A DNA stretch of 64,000 bases from Acrocarpospora phusangensis. GTDB taxonomy: Bacteria; Actinomycetota; Actinomycetes; Streptosporangiales; Streptosporangiaceae. The notes beneath the pieces are model-generated. The model saw only the letters and a list, made by a program, of their open reading frames with translations. It was not told where the DNA came from and did not search any database. Location: NCBI RefSeq assembly GCF_016862995.1, contig NZ_BOOA01000037.1, forward strand, positions 1 to 64,000. Direction: 5' to 3'. A program made the position numbers and the translations under genes. This document shows, piece after piece, positions 53,567 to 60,728 of the stretch. Position 1 is the first letter of the stretch, and every line of letters starts with the position of its first letter.

Positions 53567-54712
53567 ATGGCGAACTCGCTGTCCTCGCTGCGCGAGTCCA
53601 ACCGGCGCATGGTCACCGAAGCGGTACGGCGAGCGGGCACCCTCACCCAGGCCCAGCTCGCCCGGACCACGGGCCTGTCCCCCGCCACGGTCTCCACCAT
53701 CGTCAGGGAACTGCGCGACCTGGGCGTTCTCGCCATCACCTCCGGCGGGGGCCGCCGCAACGCGGTCACCCTGGCCCCCGAGAGCGGCCTGCTGGTCGGC
53801 ATCGACTTCGGCCACTCCCACCTGCGGGTGGCGATCGGCGAGGTGACCCGCCAGATCCTGGCCGAACGCGCCATCCCGATCGACGTCGACGCCAGCGCCG
53901 CCGAGGGCCTGCTCGCCGCGGAACTGCTGGTGGACGAGCTGCTGCGGAGCCTGGGCGCGCAGCGGACGGAGATCCTGGGGGTGGGTCTCGGTGTTCCGGG
54001 CCCGATCGATCCGCTGACCGGCATCCTCGGGTCCAGCACGATCCTGCCGGGGTGGGTGGGGATCAATCCGGCGCTGGCCATGGGGGAACGGCTGGGCCTG
54101 GCCGTACACGTGGACAATGACGCGAACCTGGGGGCGCTGGCCGAGGCGACGTGGGGGGCCGCGCGGGGGCGGCGCGACGTCGCGTACCTGAAGATCGCCT
54201 CGGGGGTGGGGGCGAGCATCATCATCGACGGGCGGGTGTACCGGGGCGCGAGCGGCGCGGCGGGAGAACTCGGGCACATCACGATCGACGAGAACGGGCG
54301 GCTCTGCCGGTGCGGGAACCGCGGGTGCCTGGAGACGCTCGCGGGCGGGCTCTATCTGACTGAGCTGGTCAGAGCCACGCACGGGCCCGGTGTCACGGTC
54401 ACCCGGCTGGTCGAGCTGGCCCTCGCGGGCGATGTCGGCTGCCGGCGGGTGATCGGTGACGCGGGACGCCATCTCGGCGTCGCGATAGCCAGTCTGTGCA
54501 ACATCCTCAACCCCGGCCTGGTCGTGGTCGGCGGCGCCCTGGCGGAGGCGGGCCCGCTGCTGATCGATCCGATCCTGGAGGTCGTGCGCCGGCTCGCGAT
54601 CCCCAGCGCCGCGGCCGTGCTCTCGGTCGTGCCCGGCGCTCTGGGCGAACGCGCCGGCGTGCTCGGCGCGCTCGCGAGTGTTCAGATCTCGAACATGGAG
54701 AGCGCTCTCTAA
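53567..54712 (+). CDS. ROK-family transcriptional regulator
   Basis: A 381-aa regulator: N-terminal winged helix (NRRMVTEAVRRAGTLTQAQLARTTGLSPATVSTIVRELRDLGVL) joined to a sugar-kinase-like ROK domain. The ROK signature is clear: LVGIDFGHSHLRVAIG (phosphate 1), VGLGVPGPID, VDNDANLGALAEATWGAARG and the zinc-binding GHITIDENGRLCRCGNRGCLETLAGG (His and three Cys). Such proteins sense glucose or its phosphates. The last codons (MESAL-stop) themselves form operator 5. GGGAG precedes the ATG. Confidence 0.93.
   Translation: MANSLSSLRESNRRMVTEAVRRAGTLTQAQLARTTGLSPATVSTIVRELRDLGVLAITSGGGRRNAVTLAPESGLLVGIDFGHSHLRVAIGEVTRQILAERAIPIDVDASAAEGLLAAELLVDELLRSLGAQRTEILGVGLGVPGPIDPLTGILGSSTILPGWVGINPALAMGERLGLAVHVDNDANLGALAEATWGAARGRRDVAYLKIASGVGASIIIDGRVYRGASGAAGELGHITIDENGRLCRCGNRGCLETLAGGLYLTELVRATHGPGVTVTRLVELALAGDVGCRRVIGDAGRHLGVAIASLCNILNPGLVVVGGALAEAGPLLIDPILEVVRRLAIPSAAAVLSVVPGALGERAGVLGALASVQISNMESAL
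54698..54709. promoter_or_regulatory. GAGAGCGCTCTC operator 5, embedded in the ROK 3' end
   Basis: Perfect copy spanning the final codons of the ROK gene (ATGGAGAGCGCTCTCTAA), 111 bp before the GH16 start. A half-site-like ACGCTCTCTC lies just inside the GH16 gene. Confidence 0.8.
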
Positions 54713-54819
54713 TCTCTCACTTCTGGGCCTTGACCCCTGTTGGACTAAGGCGCAAAGTAACCCCAACCGCCCTTCAGCGCTGCGGTGGCTGCGGTATCCC
54801 CTCACGCGAGAGGTTCCTC

Positions 54820-56223
54820 ATGCAATCCGTACGAGTTAGAAAACGCTCTCTCCTCGGGTGGCTGACCGCTCTTCTCATCCCCGTCAGCCTGCTCCACGCC
54901 ATGACCGCCAACGCCGCCGTGCCGTCGACCCCCTCGGGCTGGAGCCTGGTCTGGGCCGACGACTTCAACGGCAGCGCCGGTTCCCTGCCGTCCTCGGCCA
55001 ACTGGCAGATCGACACCGGCCACGGTTATCCGGGCGGACCCGGCAACTGGGGCACCGGAGAGATCCAGAACTACACGGCCAACCCGGCCAACCTGAGCCT
55101 GGACGGCTCCGGCAACCTCCGGATCACGCCCATCGGCAGCGGCCAGAACTGGACGTCCGCCCGCATCGAGACCCGCAGATCCGACTTCAAGCCCGCATCC
55201 GGGCGGATCCTGCGGATCGAGGGACGCATTCAGATGCCGAACGTCACCGGCAACGCGGCGCTCGGCTACTGGCCGGCGTTCTGGGCGCTCGGCGCGCCGT
55301 ACCGGGGGAACTACTGGAACTGGCCGGCCATCGGCGAGTTCGACATCATGGAGAACGTCAACGGGATCAACTCGGTCTGGGCCGTGCTGCACTGCGGCGT
55401 CAGCCCAGGCGGGCCGTGCAACGAGACCAACGGCCTCGGTAACAGCCGCGCCTGTCCCGGCTCTTCCTGCCAGTCGGCGTTCCACACGTACCGCTTCGAG
55501 TGGGACCGTTCGGTCAACCCCAACCAGTTGCGCTGGTACGTGGACGGCCAGCAGTACCACAGCGTCAGCCAGTCCCAGTTCGACGCCACGACCTGGAATA
55601 ACATGACCAGCCACGCCGGATATTTCATCCTTTTGAACGTGGCGATGGGCGGGGGGTTCCCGAACGGCGTCGCCGGCTTCGGCACGCCGACCTCCGCCAC
55701 CGTCTCCGGACGGCCGATGGTCGTGGACTACGTGGCCGTCTGGCAGAGCGGTACACCCACCAGCCCGCCGCCCAACTCGCCGTCCCCGTCGCCGCCGCCC
55801 AGTGGCGGAGTGGACGCGCGGTCCACCATTCAGGCGGAGGCGTACCAGGCCCAGCAGGGCACCATCCGCGAGACCACCACCGACTCCGGCGGCGGCCAGA
55901 ACGTCGGCGCGATCGCCAACGGCGACTGGCTCCGCTTCGACGGCGTCAACTTCGGCTCCACCGCCGCCACCCAGTTCCGCGCCCGCGTGGCCTCCGGCGC
56001 CGCCGGCGGCGTCAGCGGCCTCGTCCAGGTCCGCCTCGACAGCCTCACCGGCCCGGTCATCGGCGACTTCGCCCTCGCCAACACCGGCGGCTGGCAATCC
56101 TGGCGCACCATCCCCGCCAACGTCACCCCCGTGACCGGCACCCACACCGTCTACCTGACCTTCACCAGCGGCCAGCCGGCCGACTTCGTCAACGTCAACT
56201 GGTTCACGTTCTCCACGACGTGA
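54820..56223 (+). CDS. Secreted GH16 endo-beta-1,3-glucanase (laminarinase) with C-terminal CBM6-like module
   Basis: Extracellular glucan-degrading enzyme of 467 aa. Signal peptide: VRKRSLLGWLTALLIPVSLLHAMTANA. The catalytic domain (~35-315) has LVWADDFNGSAG, GYWPAFWAL and the GH16 active site GEFDIMENVNG (nucleophile E173, D175, acid/base E178), plus HTYRFEWD and FILLNVAMGGGFPNG. A Pro/Ser linker (PPPNSPSPSPPPSGG) leads to a ~135-residue module resembling CBM6 (IQAEAYQAQQG…NVGAIANGDWLRFDGVNFG…VNVNWFTF). It would release oligosaccharides for the importer and GH1 enzyme. Confidence 0.93.
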   Translation: MQSVRVRKRSLLGWLTALLIPVSLLHAMTANAAVPSTPSGWSLVWADDFNGSAGSLPSSANWQIDTGHGYPGGPGNWGTGEIQNYTANPANLSLDGSGNLRITPIGSGQNWTSARIETRRSDFKPASGRILRIEGRIQMPNVTGNAALGYWPAFWALGAPYRGNYWNWPAIGEFDIMENVNGINSVWAVLHCGVSPGGPCNETNGLGNSRACPGSSCQSAFHTYRFEWDRSVNPNQLRWYVDGQQYHSVSQSQFDATTWNNMTSHAGYFILLNVAMGGGFPNGVAGFGTPTSATVSGRPMVVDYVAVWQSGTPTSPPPNSPSPSPPPSGGVDARSTIQAEAYQAQQGTIRETTTDSGGGQNVGAIANGDWLRFDGVNFGSTAATQFRARVASGAAGGVSGLVQVRLDSLTGPVIGDFALANTGGWQSWRTIPANVTPVTGTHTVYLTFTSGQPADFVNVNWFTFSTT

Positions 56224-56229
56224 GCCTCC

Positions 56230-56281
56230 GGCCCGCAGGCACGGGCACGGCTTCACGAAGCCGACAACCGGCCTGCGGGCC
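56230..56281. terminator. Nested hairpin terminator after the laminarinase gene
   Basis: GGCCCGCAGGC (56230-56240) pairs with GCCTGCGGGCC (56271-56281); inside, CGGCTT-CACG-AAGCCG (56249-56264) forms a second hairpin. Position right after the stop supports a terminator. Confidence 0.75.
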
Positions 56282-56350
56282 ACCCGCTAGGGGGCCGTTC
56301 TGGGTGGGCTGAGCTTGCCAATCTTGGTAGCCGGCCTGTTCCAGTAGATC

Positions 56351-56413
56351 TTGGCGCCGGTACGGTGAGTGGCGTCACCTGCGTTAACGGCGCCGGATAG
56401 TGGCGCGAGGCGA
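56351..56413 (+). repeat. Dispersed intergenic element, copy C
   Basis: Begins TTGGCGCCGGTACGGTGAGT and contains GCGTCACCTGCGTTAACGG, identical there to copy B. Located between the convergent laminarinase and DinB genes. The rest of this 244-bp gap holds only the terminator. Confidence 0.85.
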
Positions 56414-56467
56414 GGATTCAATCCGGCGCCGGCCTGTGGGCCATCCATGCACCGAACGTTGTTTCGT

Positions 56468-57067
56468 TCATGTCGGCATCGTGGACGGTCGGAACGCGCC
56501 TGTGCGGCTCTCGGCTCGGGTCAGGTCGCGCAGGAGGGCGATCTCCGCCGTGTGGTGGATGAACTCGCGGTTCTGCCACCAGACGATGCTGATGAACGGG
56601 ACGCTCGGGTCGAGGCCCGCCGGGAACTGGCTCAGGCCGACGGTGTCGAGCTGGGCTTCGGTGAGTTTGGCGATGTCGGCGGACCAGCGGCCGACGATCT
56701 CCCACAGCTGGTCCTGCGCGTCGTCGGCCGTGTGCGGGATGTCGAGGTCGTCGAAGAGGCGTTCGCGGCCGCCGAACGTCCACTCCCAGCGCAGCGTGAA
56801 ACCCATGATCAGATGTGCCATTCGCCAGGCGATCGTGGTGACGGGCGGCGGCACCGGTTCCTGCAGCGCGAAGTCGGACACCCATTCGCCCTTGCCGAAG
56901 ACGTTGTCCGCGCTCGTGTCCGTACGCCGCCTGACCGACCAGGCGCCCTCGGCGGGCTCCCAGAAGTATTCGCCGTCGGTCAGGCCGGCCATGCGCTCAC
57001 GCGCGTACTCAACAGAGGATTCCAGCTGGTCAAGCAGCAGACCGATCCGATCGGTACGAAATTCCAT
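56468..57067 (-). CDS. DinB-superfamily protein
   Basis: Four-helix-bundle protein of 199 aa from the DinB/YfiT-like metalloenzyme superfamily, many of which are thiol-dependent (mycothiol or bacillithiol) transferases. The helix-start LLLDQLESSVEYARERMAGLTDGEYFWEPAEGAWSVRR, the internal His in WRMAHLIMGF and the C-terminal NREFIHHTAEIALLRDL contain the three histidines that usually bind metal. Substrate is unknown. It is convergent with the GH16 gene. Confidence 0.88.
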   Translation of the reverse strand: MEFRTDRIGLLLDQLESSVEYARERMAGLTDGEYFWEPAEGAWSVRRRTDTSADNVFGKGEWVSDFALQEPVPPPVTTIAWRMAHLIMGFTLRWEWTFGGRERLFDDLDIPHTADDAQDQLWEIVGRWSADIAKLTEAQLDTVGLSQFPAGLDPSVPFISIVWWQNREFIHHTAEIALLRDLTRAESRTGAFRPSTMPT

Positions 57068-57088
57068 GCCCGGCCACTACCCCGAAAA

Positions 57089-57646
57089 TCAGGGCGCCCA
57101 CGCGTACGACCCGAGGAACGAACGATCCCCCGTCGCGTACGACAGGAAGCAGACCCGGACATCCGTCAGGTCATCAAGCCGGGTGGCCTGGATGACCCCG
57201 CCTTCCTTGAACTCCAGCTCGTAACCCCCCGATGAATCCGGCGAGACCTGCATGAAGTGCCGCCCGTACACGACAAGCGCCACGAACGGGTTCTGCCCGG
57301 ACATCGTCCCCAGCACGTCATGCACCAGTCCGAGATCGGGGTCGGTCGCCACCATGCCATCCCCGGTGTGTAGCTGAATCCCCGCGTACGCGCCCAGCGG
57401 CTCCCGGTTGTGCACAAGATCCCGCTGCGGGTCATAACAGACGAGACCCTCATCCCGCGCGAACGCGAACACCGCGTTCGACACCTCATCCACGCGATCC
57501 GCCTCGATCCGGATCAGACCCCCGCTGACGTCCTCCTCCGGAAACCGCTCCTTAAACAGCGGCGCATCGGCGTGCGGGTACCGCTCCCGCGCCACCGCCC
57601 GCCCGATCGGCTCACTCTCCCGCCACACCGCCAGCACAAAAGTCAT
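57089..57646 (-). CDS. Uncharacterised 185-aa protein
   Basis: I do not recognise this protein. It is soluble, without signal peptide, opening MTFVLAVWRESEPIGRAVARERYPHADAPLF and ending in FKEGGVIQATRLDDLTDVRVCFLSYATGDRSF. The regular beta-rich second half (GGYELEFKEGGVIQATRL) and the YDPQRDLV segment are similar in flavour to small actinobacterial proteins found near toxin or immunity genes, but that is only an impression. It lies 21 bp upstream of the DinB gene and may be co-transcribed. The chosen ATG excludes an in-frame extension that runs into the dispersed element. Confidence 0.7.
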   Translation of the reverse strand: MTFVLAVWRESEPIGRAVARERYPHADAPLFKERFPEEDVSGGLIRIEADRVDEVSNAVFAFARDEGLVCYDPQRDLVHNREPLGAYAGIQLHTGDGMVATDPDLGLVHDVLGTMSGQNPFVALVVYGRHFMQVSPDSSGGYELEFKEGGVIQATRLDDLTDVRVCFLSYATGDRSFLGSYAWAP

Positions 57647-57750
57647 GCCTCCGACGATAGACACGCCAGCACCCAAGCGACCCACAGATCCCAACGGACG
57701 CGCCTCGCCACCCAGCCCTGGAGAGCCACAACAGAAGGGGCGAACTGCTC

Positions 57751-57813
57751 TTGGCGCGGGTGCAGCGAGCAACATCACGCACGCTGGCGACGCCGGACAA
57801 CGGCGAGAACCCG
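57751..57813 (+). repeat. Dispersed intergenic element, copy D
   Basis: The most diverged copy: TTGGCGCGGGTGCAGCGAGC … GACGCCGGACAACGGCGAGAA. It keeps both direct-repeat halves and sits directly before the 43-bp tandem repeats. Confidence 0.7.
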
Positions 57814-57819
57814 GTACCT

Positions 57820-57948
57820 GCCCCTACGGCAGACGTCCCTCAGCGCCCAGATCGCGGACGACGCCCCGACGGCAGATGTCCCCTGTGACCAGATCGCGGA
57901 CGACTGCCCCTACGGCAGACGGGATTCCGTGGCCAGATCGCGTACGAC
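57820..57948 (-). repeat. Three 43-bp tandem units made from the receiver gene's 3' end
   Basis: Units at 57820, 57863 and 57906, each starting GCCCC(T/G)ACGGCAGA on the plus strand and containing CAGATCGCG(G/T)ACGAC. The rightmost unit includes the stop and last codons (VRDLATESRLP) of the receiver gene; the other two lie downstream of its stop. Confidence 0.88.
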
Positions 57949-58299
57949 CTGGATCAGCTCGGCCGGATCGAACGGCTTCGTGAGGTACGCGTCCACCCCG
58001 ATGCCCAGCCCTCGCCGCTTGTCGTCCTCCTGCGCCCGAGCAGTGATCAGCACGACCTTGATATGCGTGGTCAGCACATCCGCCCGCAACTTGGTCGCCG
58101 TCTCCCACCCGTCCATCCGCGGCATCATCACATCCAGCGTGATGACGTCCGGATCCACCTCCCGTACCCGATCGAGACAGTCCTGCCCGTCGGACGCGGT
58201 GTACACATCGAAGCCCTCCAAGGTCAGATTGACCGCGATGAGCTGTCGAATGACCTCGTCGTCATCCACCACGAGTACTCGCCCCAGAACCTCACCCAC
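57910..58299 (-). CDS. Single-domain response regulator (receiver only)
   Basis: CheY/DivK-like protein of ~129 aa without output domain. GRVLVVDDDEVIRQLIAVNL carries the acidic pocket, DPDVITLDVMMPRMDG the phospho-Asp, VVLITARAQ the Thr and DAYLTKPFDP the Lys. The GTG at 58299 is preferred because homologues begin just before GRVLVVDDD; an earlier start at 58332 is possible. It probably relays a signal by protein contact. The tRNA-Arg gene is divergent nearby. Its 3' end has been triplicated. Confidence 0.9.
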   Translation of the reverse strand: MGEVLGRVLVVDDDEVIRQLIAVNLTLEGFDVYTASDGQDCLDRVREVDPDVITLDVMMPRMDGWETATKLRADVLTTHIKVVLITARAQEDDKRRGLGIGVDAYLTKPFDPAELIQVVRDLATESRLP

Positions 58300-58430
58300 G
58301 GCCGCGAGGCTAACCCCTCCCGGGGGTACCACGCGCGCTTTTCGCCGGATGTGTACGCCCCTACCGCAACACCCTCAACAATCATGGTGACGAGCGCCCC
58401 CCGAGTACTGGTAACCTAACTACTGGTTGA

Positions 58431-58505
58431 GCCCCCTTAGCTCAGGGGATAGAGCACCGGCCTCCGGAGCCGGGAGCGCAAGTTCGAATCTTGCAGGGGG
58501 CACCA
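58431..58505 (+). tRNA. tRNA-Arg (CCG)
   Basis: Full cloverleaf: acceptor GCCCCCT/AGGGGGC, D-arm around AGCTCAGGGGATAGAGC, anticodon stem CCGGC/GCCGG with loop CTCCGGA (anticodon CCG), TΨC arm with GTTCGAATC, discriminator A and encoded CCA at 58503-58505. It reads CGG arginine codons. Confidence 0.97.
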
Positions 58506-58650
58506 CCGATCCACCTGGGGAAATACGTCAACGACCTGCGGAAACGCGGGTCGTTTCGCGTTGCGGGGTGGGCCACTCGACGCCGACCTGGTCACGGGCG
58601 GCCCGGCGGATACCGCCGGGCCGCCCGAGATCCGCTCTCCTCGAATCTGC

Positions 58651-59532
58651 TTACCGTGAGGCGCAGCGCACGTACATGTCGAAGCGCCAGTTGGTGCTGA
58701 TCGGATCGAGTCCGCTCGCGGCGATGACCATCTGCGACGTGCTGGCGCTGGTGAAGATGTCGTCGACAGACGCGTCACCGGTGGAGCCGGTGAAGTTCCA
58801 CCAGGCAGAGATCGGAACCCGGTCACCGGTGCACGTGATCTCAGCGGACTTGTCCTCCGTGTTGTTCTCGCTAGCGCCCCGCTCAGTCGTCAGGCCGCTG
58901 ACCGGTGGTCCGCAGATCGCGTATGCCGTCAGGCTCCAGTCGCCGCTGAAGGCGTCCGTCTGGTAGGCGGCAACGAAGATTCCGGGCCCAGCTCCGATGC
59001 TGGGAAGGAGTTCATCCACCGCCGCTCCGCCACGCGCGCCTACCATCGTGTACCCGGCGCCGAGCACGACGTCGGCGATGGCGCATTGGGCGGTGGCACT
59101 GTGGAAGTCACCCGGACCGTTGTGCTCGCTGGGATTGGAGAGCACATAGACGTCGCGGGACAGCGGCTCCACGCACGTCGCCGTGCCGATCAGACTCCAG
59201 GGCGACGACGTCGGGTCCGACTCGTAGGCGGTGAGAACGGCCGAGGTCGGCTGGGTCGTCGCGCTTCCGTTCGGCGTCATATCGTCCACTACGACCGAAC
59301 GCGTCCAGCCCTCAATCAAGTACGAGATGCCGATCAGGACCTCCCCGTCATCACATCGCACGACGACCTCTTTAAAGTCCTCCGAACCCCTGAGCTCGCT
59401 CTGCGCGTCAACAAAGTGGAATCCTGGTAAAGCCGCCGATGCAGGTGTGGCAGCCAGAGCCACGAGGCCCGTGGCTGCCAGCACCAGCACAGCCAGCCGT
59501 GCAATGAACCGGCTGAACACTGTTCTTCTCAT
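58651..59532 (-). CDS. Secreted protein of three internal ~80-residue repeats
   Basis: A 293-aa exported protein of unknown function. Signal peptide: MRRTVFSRFIARLAVLVLAATGLVALAATPASA. The mature part is three homologous units with one Cys near the start and one at the end: VVVRCDDGEVLIGISYLI…VDDMTP…SPWSLIGTATC, ATAQCAIADVVLGAGYTM…VDELLP…GDWSLTAYAIC and AEITCTGDRVPISAWWNF…VDDIFT…TNWRFDMYVRC. The regular layout suggests a beta-rich threefold protein with a disulphide per unit, perhaps a ligand or carbohydrate binder. The ATG at 59532 gives the proper signal peptide. Confidence 0.8.
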   Translation of the reverse strand: MRRTVFSRFIARLAVLVLAATGLVALAATPASAALPGFHFVDAQSELRGSEDFKEVVVRCDDGEVLIGISYLIEGWTRSVVVDDMTPNGSATTQPTSAVLTAYESDPTSSPWSLIGTATCVEPLSRDVYVLSNPSEHNGPGDFHSATAQCAIADVVLGAGYTMVGARGGAAVDELLPSIGAGPGIFVAAYQTDAFSGDWSLTAYAICGPPVSGLTTERGASENNTEDKSAEITCTGDRVPISAWWNFTGSTGDASVDDIFTSASTSQMVIAASGLDPISTNWRFDMYVRCASR

Positions 59533-59633
59533 CCGATGCCCTTCGACGGTGCGATGATGGTCCGCCTCCGACGGCGTCCGGCAACAGCATCGCCACCCCG
59601 TGCACGGCAATCGCATTACTTCTGCACCACAGA

Positions 59634-59671
59634 AACGGGCGGGGCTCCAGTCTTACGGAGTCCCGCCCGTT
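59634..59671. terminator. 15-bp hairpin between two secreted-protein genes
   Basis: AACGGGCGGGGCTCC (59634-59648) pairs with GGAGTCCCGCCCGTT (59657-59671) with one G-U and an 8-base loop. On the minus strand it follows the 108-aa protein gene, fitting a terminator. The rest of the 221-bp gap shows nothing. Confidence 0.75.
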
Positions 59672-59753
59672 CTCGTTGGCGCTCGGTGGGTGTGAGCCTG
59701 CTTCGATCGGTTCCGCTCGCCCGGCCAAGCAACTTGCGTAGCGCTTGCGGATA

Positions 59754-60080
59754 TCAGTCGCGCCTTTCGTAGGAGGCGCGGTCGAGGGTGCTCTGTCCTC
59801 CGAGCGCGTTGTTCTTGGGGCAGATCGCCAGAGAAATCGCGCTGCTCGGCCGGTATACCCACGGGCCGTACGTCACGGTGTAGGTGCTGTCGGGATATTC
59901 GCAGTAAGCGACTGCTCGATAGGAGCCCGTTCCCGAGAGGCAGGCGGCGATGGAGGCGGTCGATGAGACGGCCGCCGCAGAGCAGTCGGTTGGATAGGCC
60001 TGGGCAGGCGTGGCCGCGAACGCGATTGCGGAGATCCCCGCTGCGCAGGCCAGTGAGAGACGCGCTATTCGTGGACGCAT
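59754..60080 (-). CDS. Small secreted protein
   Basis: A 108-aa exported protein, not recognised. Signal peptide MRPRIARLSLACAAGISAIAFAATPAQA is followed by a mature part with four cysteines (TDCSAAAV, AACLSGTG, AYCEYPDS, AICPKNN), enough for two disulphides, and a Tyr/Ser-rich middle. GGAAAG precedes the ATG. Unlike its neighbours it lacks repeats. Function unknown. Confidence 0.75.
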   Translation of the reverse strand: MRPRIARLSLACAAGISAIAFAATPAQAYPTDCSAAAVSSTASIAACLSGTGSYRAVAYCEYPDSTYTVTYGPWVYRPSSAISLAICPKNNALGGQSTLDRASYERRD

Positions 60081-60270
60081 TACTTTCCTTTCCCTTCGTG
60101 TGCTGCCTCACTTCGTCAATCTCAAGCGTCGTCGCCGGCCGTATATTGGTTGTACATTTCCACCGGACGTGGCTGCCGATAATTCGTCTCTGCAGGTCGC
60201 GGGCGCATCCTCCGGCCGGTGAGCCGTGGACAGGTCGGCTTCGCGTTGGTCTTCTGGCGCCTGGGCTGAA

Positions 60271-60290
60271 TTGAGTAGGGACGTACTCAA
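60271..60290. promoter_or_regulatory. Inverted repeat upstream of the EACC1 operon
   Basis: TTGAGTA-GGGACG-TACTCAA, seven perfect base pairs around six bases, 34 bp before the EACC1 start. A candidate operator or promoter element controlling the conflict module. The remaining 60081-60270 stretch holds no gene. Confidence 0.6.
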
Positions 60291-60323
60291 GTGCCGGGCC
60301 GTGGATCCTCCCATGCTCCTGAT

Positions 60324-60728
60324 GTGACTGTTCTGCTGATCATTACGGCCCAGGACTCGGCTGACGGAGTCCGCGATCTGTACGCGTGGCTCCGGGAGGA
60401 ACCGGAACTGCGCGGCCTCGTCCGCGTGGTCGACGCGGAGATCCAGCCCGGCGCGCTGGGCGCCGGGACCGACGGGCTTCAGGTGCTCCTCGGTGCGGGA
60501 GGCGCAGTGGCCACGCTGGCGACCGTGGTGGTCGCCTGGCTGCGGACTCGGCGCGGGGAAGTGAGCGTGAGCCTGACCAGGGGTACCGAGGAGACCCGGG
60601 TCGAGGTGACCGCCAAGGGTGTGAAATCGCTGGACGTCGCGGCCGCGCGGGCGCTGACCAGCCACATCGCCGAGGTCCTCCGCGAGACCGCCCCTCAAAG
60701 TGGCGGAGGCGATAGCGGTGAGGGCTGA
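60324..60728 (+). CDS. Effector-associated constant component EACC1
   Basis: A 134-aa protein with the EACC1 pattern: LRDLYAWLREEPELRGLVRVVDAEIQPGALGAGTDGLQVLLGAGGAVATLATVVVAWLRTRRGEVSVSLTR…VEVTAKGV. One hydrophobic helix (~62-80) followed by RTRR suggests membrane association. EACC1 is known from comparative genomics as the fixed partner of variable effector proteases and NTPases in predicted bacterial conflict systems. It overlaps the caspase-NTPase gene by 11 bp, so the two are translated together. Start GTG 60324 gives the usual TVLLIITA opening. Confidence 0.85.
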   Translation: MTVLLIITAQDSADGVRDLYAWLREEPELRGLVRVVDAEIQPGALGAGTDGLQVLLGAGGAVATLATVVVAWLRTRRGEVSVSLTRGTEETRVEVTAKGVKSLDVAAARALTSHIAEVLRETAPQSGGGDSGEG

